A DNA stretch of 64,000 nt, taken from Muribaculaceae bacterium Isolate-036 (Harlan) (lineage in GTDB: Bacteria; Bacteroidota; Bacteroidia; Bacteroidales; Muribaculaceae). Shown here piece after piece: positions 53,041 to 61,847 of this stretch. The stretch is taken from the NCBI GenBank assembly GCA_003833075.1, contig RIAY01000004.1:124001-188000 (forward strand), read 5' to 3'. Positions within the stretch are counted from its first letter, which is position 1, and the number at the start of each line of letters is the position of its first letter. The notes under the pieces were generated by a model that had not been told where the DNA came from, did no database searches, and saw only the letters and a list, made by a program, of their open reading frames with translations. The position numbers were made by a program, and so were the translations under genes.

Positions 53041-53250
53041 TGTGATCTGGCGCGTCTCGATGAATTCACACTCTCGCTGCTTACCAACGATGAGGTGATA
53101 GACGTGAATCAGGATCCACTCGGAGTGCACGGAGTCCCGATTCTGAAAACCGTCCGTGACCTGTGGCGGCAGAAAGATGTTGCGGAGACAGACGACAAGC
53201 ATACCGTTACAGTCAATCCACACGGAGCCGTGATGCTGCGCATATACTGA
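53041..53250 (+). pseudogene. 3' fragment of a GH27-like alpha-galactosidase gene
   Basis: 70 codons: CDLARLDEFTLSLLTNDEV then IDVNQDPLGVHGVPI, followed by VRDLWRQKDV and an ending PHGAVMLRIY-stop. The first part matches the end of the GH27 catalytic barrel (LTNDEVIxVNQDPLG) and the last part the end of the C-terminal beta domain (VRDLWRQKD...PHGVVL). The beta domain between them is strongly shortened, and the N-terminal ~300 residues are absent. No start codon. Confidence 0.65.
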
Positions 53251-53270
53251 GATACAGACATCTGCTGACA

Positions 53271-53320
53271 ATCTATTTGGCGGTTAATCGGATTCTTATT
53301 AAATTTGCCGCCAAATAGAT
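53271..53320 (+). promoter_or_regulatory. Promoter with 13-bp inverted repeat for the DUF4836-like operon
   Basis: TTTG (53276-53279), 20-bp spacer, TAAATTTG (53300-53307). The perfect inverted repeat ATCTATTTGGCGG (53271-53283) / CCGCCAAATAGAT (53308-53320) covers the -33 box on one side and the start-site region on the other, like a two-site operator. Confidence 0.7.
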
Positions 53321-53325
53321 TTATT

Positions 53326-54651
53326 ATGAAAATATTCGAAAGACTTGTATATTGCGTCGCTGTTGTGACGCTGGTGGTTACAGCGGGATGTTCTTCCGGC
53401 AAACCGGGAGACATCAACGGGCTTTTGGAGACAGTGCCGGCTGATGCGTCGGCTGTCATGGTGATGAATATGCATGCGATGCTCGAAAAAGCCGGTTGCA
53501 AGGTCAACGGGTCCGAAGTCGTGCCCGGGAAGGAGCTTGCCTCTGTTCTTGAAACCACAAAGAATCAGGAATTGAGAAAATTTATTGCCGGACTGCGGGA
53601 TGGAGGCATAGACCCTTCCGCAGCCGCGCTTTTTATAGAGGGATACAATGTGTATCTCACCGGATTTGTGTCTGATTCATCGAAATTCAAGGAGTATGTG
53701 GAGAAGAACTCAGACAGCAAATTCGTAAAAGATGGTGAAGCAGAGGTATGTGGCAACACGGTGCTAACTCCCGACCGATTCTGGATCTGCATGAGTTCCC
53801 GTAACACTGTCAATACGGAAGATATAAGACGTTTCGTGTCGCTCAGCCCAAAGCAGAGCATCCTTTCTAACGAAGTGGCTTCCAGGCTTGCCGATATCAG
53901 CCATGATGTTGAGGGATGGGGAGACATAAAGGGGTGTCTGAACTCTCTCGGTCTCGATTTCACAACCCGCGCCACAGCCACTATGGCAATAGAGGCGATG
54001 TTTGTTGATGCTGTGGAATTCAGCTGGAATCTTGATTTCCAGAAAGGGAAGATTGTGGCGGAAATGGATGTGATAAACTCGAAAGGGGGGATTGCGAAGT
54101 TTAATTTCCCCGCCGCCCGAATAGACGGTGGAACCATAACCGAAACGGGAGGCACAGCCGATGCCTTTGTCGCCTTGGCGGTAAATCCAGACGTGGTGAA
54201 GAAACTTAAGGAGGAGACCGGAGGCAAAGGGATGTCGATGATCGGGATTCTTGCCGGAATGATTCAAAGTGTTGACGGAACATGTGTGGCGGCTGTCTCT
54301 GAATCCGGGAATGTGCGTGGCGTTATTTCCACTACAGGTCACGGCACTGCAGATCTTTCAAATATGCTCGGACAGTTCGGTTTTGAGGTTGTGAAAGAAG
54401 GCCGTCTGCTGCGTGTGGGCAAAGGTGCGGTGGAAGGTGCCGTCTCGGCAGCCGATGCCGCCGAAGAGCTGAAAGGCTCTCTCGCCGGATTTGTGCTTGG
54501 CGGAGGGGATAAACGACGTCTGACAGATGCCGTTTCATCTGTGTCAGTTACTTTCAAACCGGAGAAAGGTGGTCTCAAAGCCATTGTGAAGGTTAATGGC
54601 AAGGATTCGAAGAAGAATATCATGCAGTCGATTCTTGAAAGTCATGATTAA
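53326..54651 (+). CDS. DUF4836-like lipoprotein
   Basis: 441 aa from ATG 53326; the TTG start at 53305 lies within the -7 box and is rejected. Lipobox VTAGC then SSGKPGD. The opening LLETVPADASAVMVMNMHAMLEKAG is like that of DUF4836 proteins of Bacteroidales, whose role is unknown. The remainder is beta-rich with repeated segments. The next gene, an ABC ATPase, overlaps its 3' end by 8 bp, and an FtsX-type permease follows, so the lipoprotein may be the periplasmic partner of that ABC system. Confidence 0.7.
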   Translation: MKIFERLVYCVAVVTLVVTAGCSSGKPGDINGLLETVPADASAVMVMNMHAMLEKAGCKVNGSEVVPGKELASVLETTKNQELRKFIAGLRDGGIDPSAAALFIEGYNVYLTGFVSDSSKFKEYVEKNSDSKFVKDGEAEVCGNTVLTPDRFWICMSSRNTVNTEDIRRFVSLSPKQSILSNEVASRLADISHDVEGWGDIKGCLNSLGLDFTTRATATMAIEAMFVDAVEFSWNLDFQKGKIVAEMDVINSKGGIAKFNFPAARIDGGTITETGGTADAFVALAVNPDVVKKLKEETGGKGMSMIGILAGMIQSVDGTCVAAVSESGNVRGVISTTGHGTADLSNMLGQFGFEVVKEGRLLRVGKGAVEGAVSAADAAEELKGSLAGFVLGGGDKRRLTDAVSSVSVTFKPEKGGLKAIVKVNGKDSKKNIMQSILESHD

Positions 54652-55291
54652 GGAGATACGGTTTGAAGGGATGCTTCCGGAGGTGTTCCAGAATGAACGT
54701 ATCCCGGAATCCGATGTGTGGAAGACCGGTCTTGTGCTGGAGCGCGGAGAGCATTATCTGATAGAGGCGGCAAGCGGAGGCGGCAAGTCGTCGATGTGCT
54801 CGTATATTTTTGGCTCGAGAGATGATTACAAGGGCAAACTTCTGTTTGACAGCAGAGATGTCCGTGAATTCACAATCTCGGACTGGCAGGAGATAAGGCG
54901 CCGCAATATCGCGTATCTTCCGCAGGAGCTTGATCTGTTTCCGGAACTTACAGCCTGGGAAAACATCCAGCTCAAGAATAAACTGACATCTCATCTTAGC
55001 GATGCCGAGATAGAAAATTGTCTCGAGGAGCTTGGAATCGCATCGCGTCGTGATTACCCGGCGGGACGAATGTCGATAGGTCAACAGCAGCGTGTGGCGA
55101 TAATCCGCAGCATCTGCCAGCCTTTTGATTTTATTCTGCTTGACGAGCCGGTGAGTCATCTTGATGAAGATAACAACCGTATTGCCGCTGCCATAATCGG
55201 GAGAGAGGCGGAAAGACAAGGGGCGGCAATAGTGTCTACGTCTGTCGGCAATCCGCTGCTTCTTGACAACTACAGGAAACTTCGCTTATGA
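54644..55291 (+). CDS. ABC transporter ATP-binding protein (LolD/MacB-like, atypical)
   Basis: 215 aa from ATG 54644, overlapping the preceding stop. Walker A is AASGGGKSS (residues 42-50): the first glycine of GxxGxGKS is Ala42. The signature is MSIGQQQRVAI instead of LSGGQ. Walker B is FILLDEPVSHLD. The last part is short. It should pair with the FtsX-type permease whose ATG overlaps its TGA. The unusual motifs suggest an active but divergent ATPase. Confidence 0.85.
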   Translation: MIKEIRFEGMLPEVFQNERIPESDVWKTGLVLERGEHYLIEAASGGGKSSMCSYIFGSRDDYKGKLLFDSRDVREFTISDWQEIRRRNIAYLPQELDLFPELTAWENIQLKNKLTSHLSDAEIENCLEELGIASRRDYPAGRMSIGQQQRVAIIRSICQPFDFILLDEPVSHLDEDNNRIAAAIIGREAERQGAAIVSTSVGNPLLLDNYRKLRL

Positions 55292-56478
55292 ACATTATTG
55301 GAAAACTTTTACGTAAAAATACATCTCCGGCGCGTATCGCCGGATTCATGCTTTCCAATTTTCTGGGACTTGCCATTATTCTGGGAGGTCTGCAGTTTTT
55401 TATGGATGCCCGTTCCATATGGGAGGATGACGACAGCTTCATAAGGTCAGACTATATGGTGATCAACAAGCGGGTCACTTCGGAAAACACCTTCGGAGGG
55501 GAAACAGGCTTTACAGCCGATGAACTTGAGGAGATAGAAAATCAGCAGTGGGTGAAGCGTGTGGCACCTTTTGCCTCCGCCGATTACAGGGTCTCCGCAT
55601 CGGTGACACAGCAGGGTAGAGGTCTTTCGACCTATATGTTCTTCGAATCCATACCGGGGGATTTCGTGGATGTTCCAGCATCGCAATGGGGATGGCGAGA
55701 GGGAAGTGATGAAATACCGGTGATTATCTCCAAGGATTACCTGACACTATACAATTTCGGTTTTGCATCATCGGCAGGTTTGCCCCAGATGTCGGAGGGT
55801 CTGATGAGCGGCATCCCTCTTACCCTGACGCTGCGGAGTGAAGACGGAATGCGTACGCTTCAGTTTCACGGACGGGTTGCTGGTTATTCAAACAGACTCA
55901 ACACGATTCTTGTGCCCCAGGAATTCATGGACTGGAGCAATGCGGCTCTTGGCACGGGAAAAGTTAAAAATCCGTCACGTCTCATCATCGAGGTATCCCG
56001 TCCGGGGGATGTGGCTATCAAGGATTTCATTGCCGGACATGATTACGAGATAGCGGGAGACAAGTCGGCGACATCCGCCTCGTTCCTTCTTCGTGTTGTG
56101 GTAGGAATTGTTTTGGCGATAGGGATTGTGATCACCCTTCTCTCATTTTTCATACTGCTTCTGTCAATCTCTTTGCTTATGGAGAAAAACCGCGATAAGC
56201 TTCATTCCCTTCTTATGTTAGGTTATGACACGTCTGTAGTCGGCGCTCCTTATCGGCGCATCGTTGTCGTGGCATCTGCCGGGGCGTTTCTTCTGGCGAT
56301 AGGATGCGTGTTTATATTGCGGGCATATTATCTCCCCGCGCTCGAGGGTCTTGATGCCGTAAGCGGTTCGGTGTTGCCGATGCTTCTTCTGGGGGCTGTT
56401 CTGACAGCGGCAATAATCCTGTTCAATCTTATGGCAATATCGCGCAAGGTGAGGGGTGCCTGGCGTATCAGACGCTGA
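55288..56478 (+). CDS. FtsX/MacB-type ABC permease
   Basis: 396 aa. First helix about 17-40, a large extracytoplasmic domain (about 45-260; TADELEEIENQQWVKRVAPF), then three helices (about 270-300, 325-345, 365-385), the FtsX/LolE topology. ATGA overlap with the ATPase gene. Systems of this type act mechanically on lipoproteins or the cell wall rather than importing solutes. The lipoprotein encoded two genes upstream is a candidate partner. Confidence 0.82.
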   Translation: MNIIGKLLRKNTSPARIAGFMLSNFLGLAIILGGLQFFMDARSIWEDDDSFIRSDYMVINKRVTSENTFGGETGFTADELEEIENQQWVKRVAPFASADYRVSASVTQQGRGLSTYMFFESIPGDFVDVPASQWGWREGSDEIPVIISKDYLTLYNFGFASSAGLPQMSEGLMSGIPLTLTLRSEDGMRTLQFHGRVAGYSNRLNTILVPQEFMDWSNAALGTGKVKNPSRLIIEVSRPGDVAIKDFIAGHDYEIAGDKSATSASFLLRVVVGIVLAIGIVITLLSFFILLLSISLLMEKNRDKLHSLLMLGYDTSVVGAPYRRIVVVASAGAFLLAIGCVFILRAYYLPALEGLDAVSGSVLPMLLLGAVLTAAIILFNLMAISRKVRGAWRIRR

Positions 56479-56600
56479 TTCCCGTAATGTCCGTGTGAGT
56501 GAATGCACGTTTCATGAACCAATCCCGAAATCATTGTGTTTGAATGATAACCGGGCTATTGAGTTATACCGGATATTTAATACTTAATACTTATTATACT

Positions 56601-56903
56601 ATGGATACACAGAAAATCAAAGAGCTGAAGGATGACAAGGGGGTCGTTCTGGTTGAGTTTTATGCATCGTGGTGTCCACATTGCAAAAGGATGATGCCCG
56701 TTGTCGAAGATGTAAAGGCTTTGTTTGCTGGTCAGGTCAATGTCTACCAGTTTGATATTGACGAAAACGAGTCGCTCGCCAAAGAGCTTGGCGTGAGTTC
56801 AATACCAACATTCATCGTATTTGCCGGAGGTGAAGAGAAATGGAGAGGCAGCGGCGAGATGGACGGCAATGCACTCGCATCCAGAATTAAGGCTGAACTT
56901 TAG
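56601..56903 (+). CDS. Thioredoxin with CPHC active site
   Basis: 100 aa from ATG 56601 (MDTQKIKELKDDKG); a longer frame to 56544 is not supported. Complete thioredoxin fold without signal peptide: VLVEFYASWCPHCKRMMPV (active site CPHC in place of CGPC), cis-proline motif SSIPTF, and a GxxxxNxL-like end. CPHC is the DsbA-type dipeptide and makes the protein more oxidising, yet this one appears cytoplasmic. It stands alone. Confidence 0.9.
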   Translation: MDTQKIKELKDDKGVVLVEFYASWCPHCKRMMPVVEDVKALFAGQVNVYQFDIDENESLAKELGVSSIPTFIVFAGGEEKWRGSGEMDGNALASRIKAEL

Positions 56904-57069
56904 TACGTATGTTACGAATACGTATGTTTTACCGTATCGACACCAATGAAAAACTCGGAGCGCACGTGTTGACTCCGATTGAGATGAACCGTATTCATAT
57001 GGAAAGCGGGGAGCATTCGGAAGTAGATGATTCTCATGTATAACTTATGCGCAAGTGTTAAATTTTTAT

Positions 57070-57077
57070 TAATTTTG
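57070..57077 (+). promoter_or_regulatory. Candidate -7 box for the calcium ATPase
   Basis: TAATTTTG, 89 bp before the ATG at 57166. No good -33 partner. The rest of the 56904-57165 gap shows only a short direct repeat TACGTATGTT at about 56903-56930. Confidence 0.35.
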
Positions 57078-57165
57078 TTACTTAGATGTTGTTTGGAAAT
57101 CATATTTTGATTTTCTTTGAAACTTTATAAACAGCTTCATAATTTCCATAAATATTATAACCCGA

Positions 57166-59877
57166 ATGAATTATCAAGGTCTGAATGACGCGCAGGTTGC
57201 CGAAAGCCGGTGTCTGCATGGGGAGAATGTGCTTACTCCCGTGAAACGAGATCCCCTCTGGAAACAGTTTTTAAGGGGATTTAAAGATCCACTGATTGTC
57301 ATATTGCTTGTAGCGTTGTCTTTATCCGTAGGCATCGCGATTTATGAGGCATATATAGATGCCGATCATTCCTTCAAGCCTTTTTTTGAGCCAGTTGGGA
57401 TATTCGTGGCAATTTTTCTTGCCACCGGACTGAGTTTCTGGTTCGAGATGAAGGCTAACAAGGAGTTCGCGATTCTAAATCAGGTCAATGACGAGGAGCC
57501 AGTGCAGGTGTGGCGCAACGGAGCGGTGACCCAGATACCCCGCAAGGACGTTGTTGTGGGAGATATTGTTGTTGTCAACGCGGGAGATGAGATTCCCGCT
57601 GATGGAAGATTGCTGGAAGCTGCGTCTATGAGTGTGGATGAATCCACGCTTACAGGTGAGCCTTCATGCATGAAGACCACAGACGAATCGCATTTCGATC
57701 CGGAAGCTACATACCGGTCCGACACACTTATGCGCGGAACGAAGGTGATGGAAGGGCATGGTGTCTATGAAGTCACCGCAGTAGGCGACAATACCGAGAA
57801 CGGAAAGGTATTCAAGGAGTCTCAGATTGACAACTCCGTGAAAACACCTCTTAATGAGCAGCTTGATCGTCTTGGGCGCATGGTCTCCATTTCGAGCTAT
57901 GTCATCGCGGCTATTATAGTTATGGGGCGGATGGTTATGTATTTTACGCATCATGCACAGTTCGATTGGCTTGATTTCATACAATACGCTCTTCAGACAC
58001 TGATGATTGCCGTGACGCTCGTTGTGGTGGCTGTGCCTGAAGGCTTGCCGATGGCTGTGACGCTGTCGCTGGCATATTCTATGCGTCGTATGCTGCGCAC
58101 CAACAATCTTGTGCGTAAGATGCATGCATGCGAGACAATGGGTGCTACGACGGTGATATGTACCGACAAGACGGGAACGCTGACGCAGAACCGTATGCAG
58201 GTCTATAAGGCTGATTTCTATGGTCTCCCGTCTGATCCGGGTGATTCTGCCCTGTCTGGCGGTATCGTGGAGGAGGGCATTGCCGCCAATTCAACAGCGC
58301 AACTCGATTTCTCGGATCCTGCAAAGCCGCAGGTGTTGGGTAATCCCACTGAGGGGGCGTTGCTTCTGTGGTTGCGCGACAATGGTGTCGATTACGCGCG
58401 TGTGAAGAAAGGGCTCACCGTGTTGGATGAGCTTCCTTTTACTACTGAACGCAAATATATGGCTACGGTGGTTGAGTCAGCTGTCATAAAAGATGCCGAT
58501 GGCAGAGCGGCACGCGTGGCATATGTCAAAGGTGCTCCGGAGATTGTGCTTGGAATGTGCAGGAGTCTGCCGGAGGGTGTGACGAGAGAGGATATTGACG
58601 CCCGTCTTTTAGGATACCAGAATCAGGCAATGAGGACTCTCGGCTTCGCATATCAGGTTTTAGGCGAGGGTGAAGATGTGATCGTGGATAACGCGTTCAT
58701 AGGGAAGAACCTTACGTTTTTAGGTATAACGGCGATTTCGGATCCGGTCCGCAGCGATGTCCCCGAGGCAGTGCGAGAGGTGCTTGATGCCGGAGTCAAG
58801 GTTAAGATAGTGACAGGCGACACTCCGGCTATCGCACGGGAGATAGGACGTCAGATCGGCTTATGGACTGCCGCGGACAGTGATGCCAATATAGTCACCG
58901 GCGCGGATATCGCCGCAATGAGCGATGACGAGCTTGAGCGGCGTGTGGCGGATATAAAGATTATCGCACGTGCGAGACCTATGGACAAGAAACGTCTCGT
59001 GGAGGCGTTGCAACGCAACAACGAGGTAGTTGCCGTGACAGGCGACGGCACCAATGACGCACCCGCGCTCAAAGCCGCGCATGTGGGCCTTTCAATGGGC
59101 GACGGCACTTCCGTGGCAAAAGAGGCATCGGATATCACAATAATCGACAATTCGTTCTCATCGATAGGACGGGCGGTGATGTGGGGACGGTCGCTTTATC
59201 GGAATCTGCAGCGTTTCATCATGTTCCAGCTGACGGTGAACGTCTGTGCCTGTCTGATTGTGCTCGCCGGAGCGTTCATGGGTATGGAATCGCCGCTGAC
59301 AGTAACGCAGATGCTGTGGGTAAACCTGATCATGGACACCTTTGCGGCAATGGCTCTGGCTTCCCTTCCTCCGTCCGAAGATGTGATGCGCGACAAGCCG
59401 CGTTCCCGCAAGTCTTTCATCATCACGCCGGCTATGTGGCGGCGTATCGTGGGAATGGGTGTCGGATTCTTCATTATTCTTTTTGCGGTTCTGAGCTTCT
59501 TCCAGCATGCGGTTGCAGCCGGTCCGGATGCGGAGTCCATTATAAGTCTCGTGAAATCAGGACTTGGTGGATTTCATGAACTTACGGCGTATGAGCTGTC
59601 TCTTTTCTTCACGTTCTTTGTCTTTCTGCAGTTCTGGAATATGTTTAACGCCCGTGCGTTCGGCACCGGTCGTTCTGCATTGCATCTTAAAGAATGCTCC
59701 GGCTTCCTGACAATTGCATTTGTGATTCTTGTCGGTCAGTTTGTGATTGTCACCTGCGGATACGGATTTTTCAATGTCGTTCCTCTCAGATGGAGCGACT
59801 GGCTGATAATCATCTCCGGAACATCTATTGTTTTCTGGGCTGGAGAACTCTTTCGCGTCATGCATCGTCGGCATTGA
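57166..59877 (+). CDS. Calcium-translocating P-type ATPase (PMCA/PacL type)
   Basis: 903 aa. Cation-ATPase N-domain (about 1-60), two helices, actuator domain with LTGEPSCMK, two helices with VAVPEGLPMAVTL (M4 ion-binding Glu), phosphorylation site CTDKTGTLTQNRM, nucleotide domain, hinge TGDGTNDAPALKAAHVG and four to six C-terminal helices with NLIMDTFAAMALA. Motifs in M4 and M6 fit the calcium-exporting IIB/IIA group. Cytoplasmic-membrane efflux pump, monocistronic. Confidence 0.92.
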   Translation: MNYQGLNDAQVAESRCLHGENVLTPVKRDPLWKQFLRGFKDPLIVILLVALSLSVGIAIYEAYIDADHSFKPFFEPVGIFVAIFLATGLSFWFEMKANKEFAILNQVNDEEPVQVWRNGAVTQIPRKDVVVGDIVVVNAGDEIPADGRLLEAASMSVDESTLTGEPSCMKTTDESHFDPEATYRSDTLMRGTKVMEGHGVYEVTAVGDNTENGKVFKESQIDNSVKTPLNEQLDRLGRMVSISSYVIAAIIVMGRMVMYFTHHAQFDWLDFIQYALQTLMIAVTLVVVAVPEGLPMAVTLSLAYSMRRMLRTNNLVRKMHACETMGATTVICTDKTGTLTQNRMQVYKADFYGLPSDPGDSALSGGIVEEGIAANSTAQLDFSDPAKPQVLGNPTEGALLLWLRDNGVDYARVKKGLTVLDELPFTTERKYMATVVESAVIKDADGRAARVAYVKGAPEIVLGMCRSLPEGVTREDIDARLLGYQNQAMRTLGFAYQVLGEGEDVIVDNAFIGKNLTFLGITAISDPVRSDVPEAVREVLDAGVKVKIVTGDTPAIAREIGRQIGLWTAADSDANIVTGADIAAMSDDELERRVADIKIIARARPMDKKRLVEALQRNNEVVAVTGDGTNDAPALKAAHVGLSMGDGTSVAKEASDITIIDNSFSSIGRAVMWGRSLYRNLQRFIMFQLTVNVCACLIVLAGAFMGMESPLTVTQMLWVNLIMDTFAAMALASLPPSEDVMRDKPRSRKSFIITPAMWRRIVGMGVGFFIILFAVLSFFQHAVAAGPDAESIISLVKSGLGGFHELTAYELSLFFTFFVFLQFWNMFNARAFGTGRSALHLKECSGFLTIAFVILVGQFVIVTCGYGFFNVVPLRWSDWLIIISGTSIVFWAGELFRVMHRRH

Positions 59878-59922
59878 CCGTGACGGTCCCAGGCAGATAA
59901 AGCCTGATTGTTGAAATATAAT

Positions 59923-59957
59923 AAAGACCTTGACACTCAATTGATGCCAAGGTCTTT
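59923..59957. terminator. Bidirectional terminator
   Basis: AAAGACCTTG/CAAGGTCTTT stem with 15-nt loop, between convergent genes ending at 59877 and 59978. T-rich sequence on both sides. Confidence 0.75.
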
Positions 59958-59977
59958 GTTATGTTCGGGAAACAATG

Positions 59978-60481
59978 TTACTTGGAGAGCTGGGTGGAGA
60001 TTCTGTTCCATACCTCAGTCGGGGTGAGTGTGGACATCGGTTTGGTTTCGAAAGATACTTTCACCGGAACGCTGCCGCGATATACTATGAGTGTGTCTAC
60101 ATTTTCCTTGCCCGGAATGAGAGTTATCTCACGATTGTCTTTGTCAGAAGCGATGTATATGCTGTCTTTCTGCTCAAAGATTTTTGAAAGAATAGCTTTC
60201 GCCTTGAAATGGGTTCGGTTGCCGTTCTCATAGATGTATATTCCGGCATTGTCCGGGTCGAGAGCCATCAGGATTCTTCCATCGAAGCGTGTGCGCACCG
60301 CACCGGCTGCGGTATCCTGAAAAGATACGGCGCGATACTCGCCGCTTGTCACCGGAAGTGTCGTTTCCAAAACTGTCGCATCCTGCGATGCGGAATCGCC
60401 AGTGCCCGTCTTTCCGTTGCCAGAGCAAGCCGTCAACATAATTGCTGCGGCTAAGGCACTCATCATAAACAATTTCTTCAT
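59978..60481 (-). CDS. Small lipoprotein of unknown function
   Basis: 167 aa from ATG 60479-60481 (MKKLFMMSALAAAIMLTAC); the longer frame has a polar N-terminus and is rejected. Lipobox LTAC, then a Gly/Thr/Ser-rich linker and one beta-rich domain (about 45-150; RFDGRILMALDPDNAGIYIYENG). No family recognised. It is convergent with the calcium ATPase and divergent from the channel gene. Confidence 0.7.
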   Translation of the reverse strand: MKKLFMMSALAAAIMLTACSGNGKTGTGDSASQDATVLETTLPVTSGEYRAVSFQDTAAGAVRTRFDGRILMALDPDNAGIYIYENGNRTHFKAKAILSKIFEQKDSIYIASDKDNREITLIPGKENVDTLIVYRGSVPVKVSFETKPMSTLTPTEVWNRISTQLSK

Positions 60482-60681
60482 ATGGTTCTTAAATTTATCA
60501 CTTACGTCTGCCAAGTTACACAAAATTTGTGAAACTAAAAAATTATATGCCCTACTTCATTATCTTGAACGTTTTCTCTTTTTTGCCTGTCAGAACAGAA
60601 ATGTCAGGGATTTTAGCTACTTTTGCACTCTCAAAGTAAATTTGAACACTTATTCAGGGACTTTAATTAGACAAAGCAATT

Positions 60682-61308
60682 TTGGACATCACAATCTCAT
60701 TTGTTCTTGAAGTAATAGGCACAATAGCGTGTGCGATAAGCGGTATCCGTCTTGCAGCAGCCAAGAATTTCGACTGGTTCGGAGCATATATCATAGGTCT
60801 TGTCACCGCCATCGGCGGGGGTACGCTTCGTGATATATTGCTTGATATTCCGGTATTCTGGATGCACAACTGGTGGTATCTTGCAGTCACGGCTCTCTCG
60901 TTGCTGGCTGTGATTATTTTCAGAGACCATCTCGTGAGGCGCGACAAGATGCTTTTCATCTTCGACAGTATCGGTCTCGCCATGTTTGTTGTGATCGGAA
61001 TAGACAAGACGCTCGCCATCGACTATCCCATGTGGGTGGCTCTTATAATGGGTATCATCACAGGTGCGTTCGGCGGAGTGCTGCGCGATATTCTTATCAA
61101 CGAAGAACCTTTGATCTTTCATAAAGACATTTACGCCACTGCCTGTCTTGCCGGGGGCTTCGTATACTGGATAACAGGTTATTTTGATAGCCCGGCATAT
61201 GTCAGCCAGCTGAGCTGCGCCCTGACCATCATCGTAATCCGTTTCCTCGCTCTCAGATACAATCTTTCCCTGCCGGTGCTTAATGACAGTCCGCGCAGAA
61301 AGAAATGA
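60682..61308 (+). CDS. TRIC-type (UPF0126/YadS) membrane channel
   Basis: 208 aa starting at TTG 60682; there is no earlier ATG in frame and the family begins at this point. Two similar halves of three helices each, with the glycine motif IGGGTLRDIL repeated as FGGVLRDILI. Bacterial TRIC proteins are trimeric cation channels. TACTTTTG at 60618-60625 may be the -7 box. Confidence 0.88.
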   Translation: MDITISFVLEVIGTIACAISGIRLAAAKNFDWFGAYIIGLVTAIGGGTLRDILLDIPVFWMHNWWYLAVTALSLLAVIIFRDHLVRRDKMLFIFDSIGLAMFVVIGIDKTLAIDYPMWVALIMGIITGAFGGVLRDILINEEPLIFHKDIYATACLAGGFVYWITGYFDSPAYVSQLSCALTIIVIRFLALRYNLSLPVLNDSPRRKK

Positions 61309-61402
61309 ATACGAATTTAATCTGAGGTTATGGTACAGGCAGGGGAATCGGTGAGAATCTGCTGTCGGCTGTGACCCCTTGGGGCGGGATGGATGTTATA
61401 TA

Positions 61403-61462
61403 TAAGTAAGTGGAGTTATCTTGATTTATTTTAATCAGTTTAAGGATCGGAACACTTACTTA
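61403..61462. repeat. Repeat family C, short 60-bp unit
   Basis: Perfect 10-bp inverted ends TAAGTAAGTG (61403-61412) / CACTTACTTA (61453-61462). The right 12 bp AACACTTACTTA also occur at the right end of the 6358-6479 unit. It lies 28 bp upstream of the next gene. Confidence 0.45.
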
Positions 61463-61490
61463 AGGTTTATAAAAACGTTTGCGAGAAGGT

Positions 61491-61817
61491 ATGAAGGTGA
61501 TCAGGAACAGTGTCATCCCTTTCGGGAAGAGATACGGGGCGATCAATCTGTTCGGAGTGTTGTTTGCCAAACGAGACATGCATCTTTCGGGAGAAGTGAT
61601 GAATCATGAACTTATACACAGCGCCCAGATACGCGAGTTGCTGTTTATCCCGTTCTATCTGATCTATATTATAGAGTGGCTTATAAGGCTTGTGCAATCG
61701 CAAGGTAACTCTTATGAGGCGTACCGTCGCATATCTTTCGAGCGGGAAGCATATGAGTATTGCCGGGATCCCGGATATCTGTCCCGGCGACGATGTTTCG
61801 CACAATGGCGCAAATGA
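61491..61817 (+). CDS. Small hypothetical protein with an HExxH motif
   Basis: 108 aa from ATG 61491; an upstream TTG at 61479 is the alternative. The centre contains NHELIHSAQIREL, an HExxH zinc-peptidase-like motif, followed by a hydrophobic segment (LLFIPFYLIYIIEWLIRL). The C-terminal FEREAYEYC could supply a third metal ligand (Glu). Short proteins of this kind occur in Bacteroidales, but no activity is assigned. It precedes the antiporter gene by 30 bp and may be co-transcribed. Confidence 0.7.
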   Translation: MKVIRNSVIPFGKRYGAINLFGVLFAKRDMHLSGEVMNHELIHSAQIRELLFIPFYLIYIIEWLIRLVQSQGNSYEAYRRISFEREAYEYCRDPGYLSRRRCFAQWRK

Positions 61818-61847
61818 AGTCAGGTCGTTGTAAAAGTATAAGGTAAG

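Noticed and set aside
56570..56600. AT-rich TAATACTTAATACTTATTATA as another family C end
   Set aside because: Lacks the TAAGTAAGTG core and a partner.
57041..57060. Shared ATGCGCAAGTGTT at 30344-30357 and 57047-57060 as a repeat family
   Set aside because: Only 13 nt match and flanks do not align; no inverted partner found.
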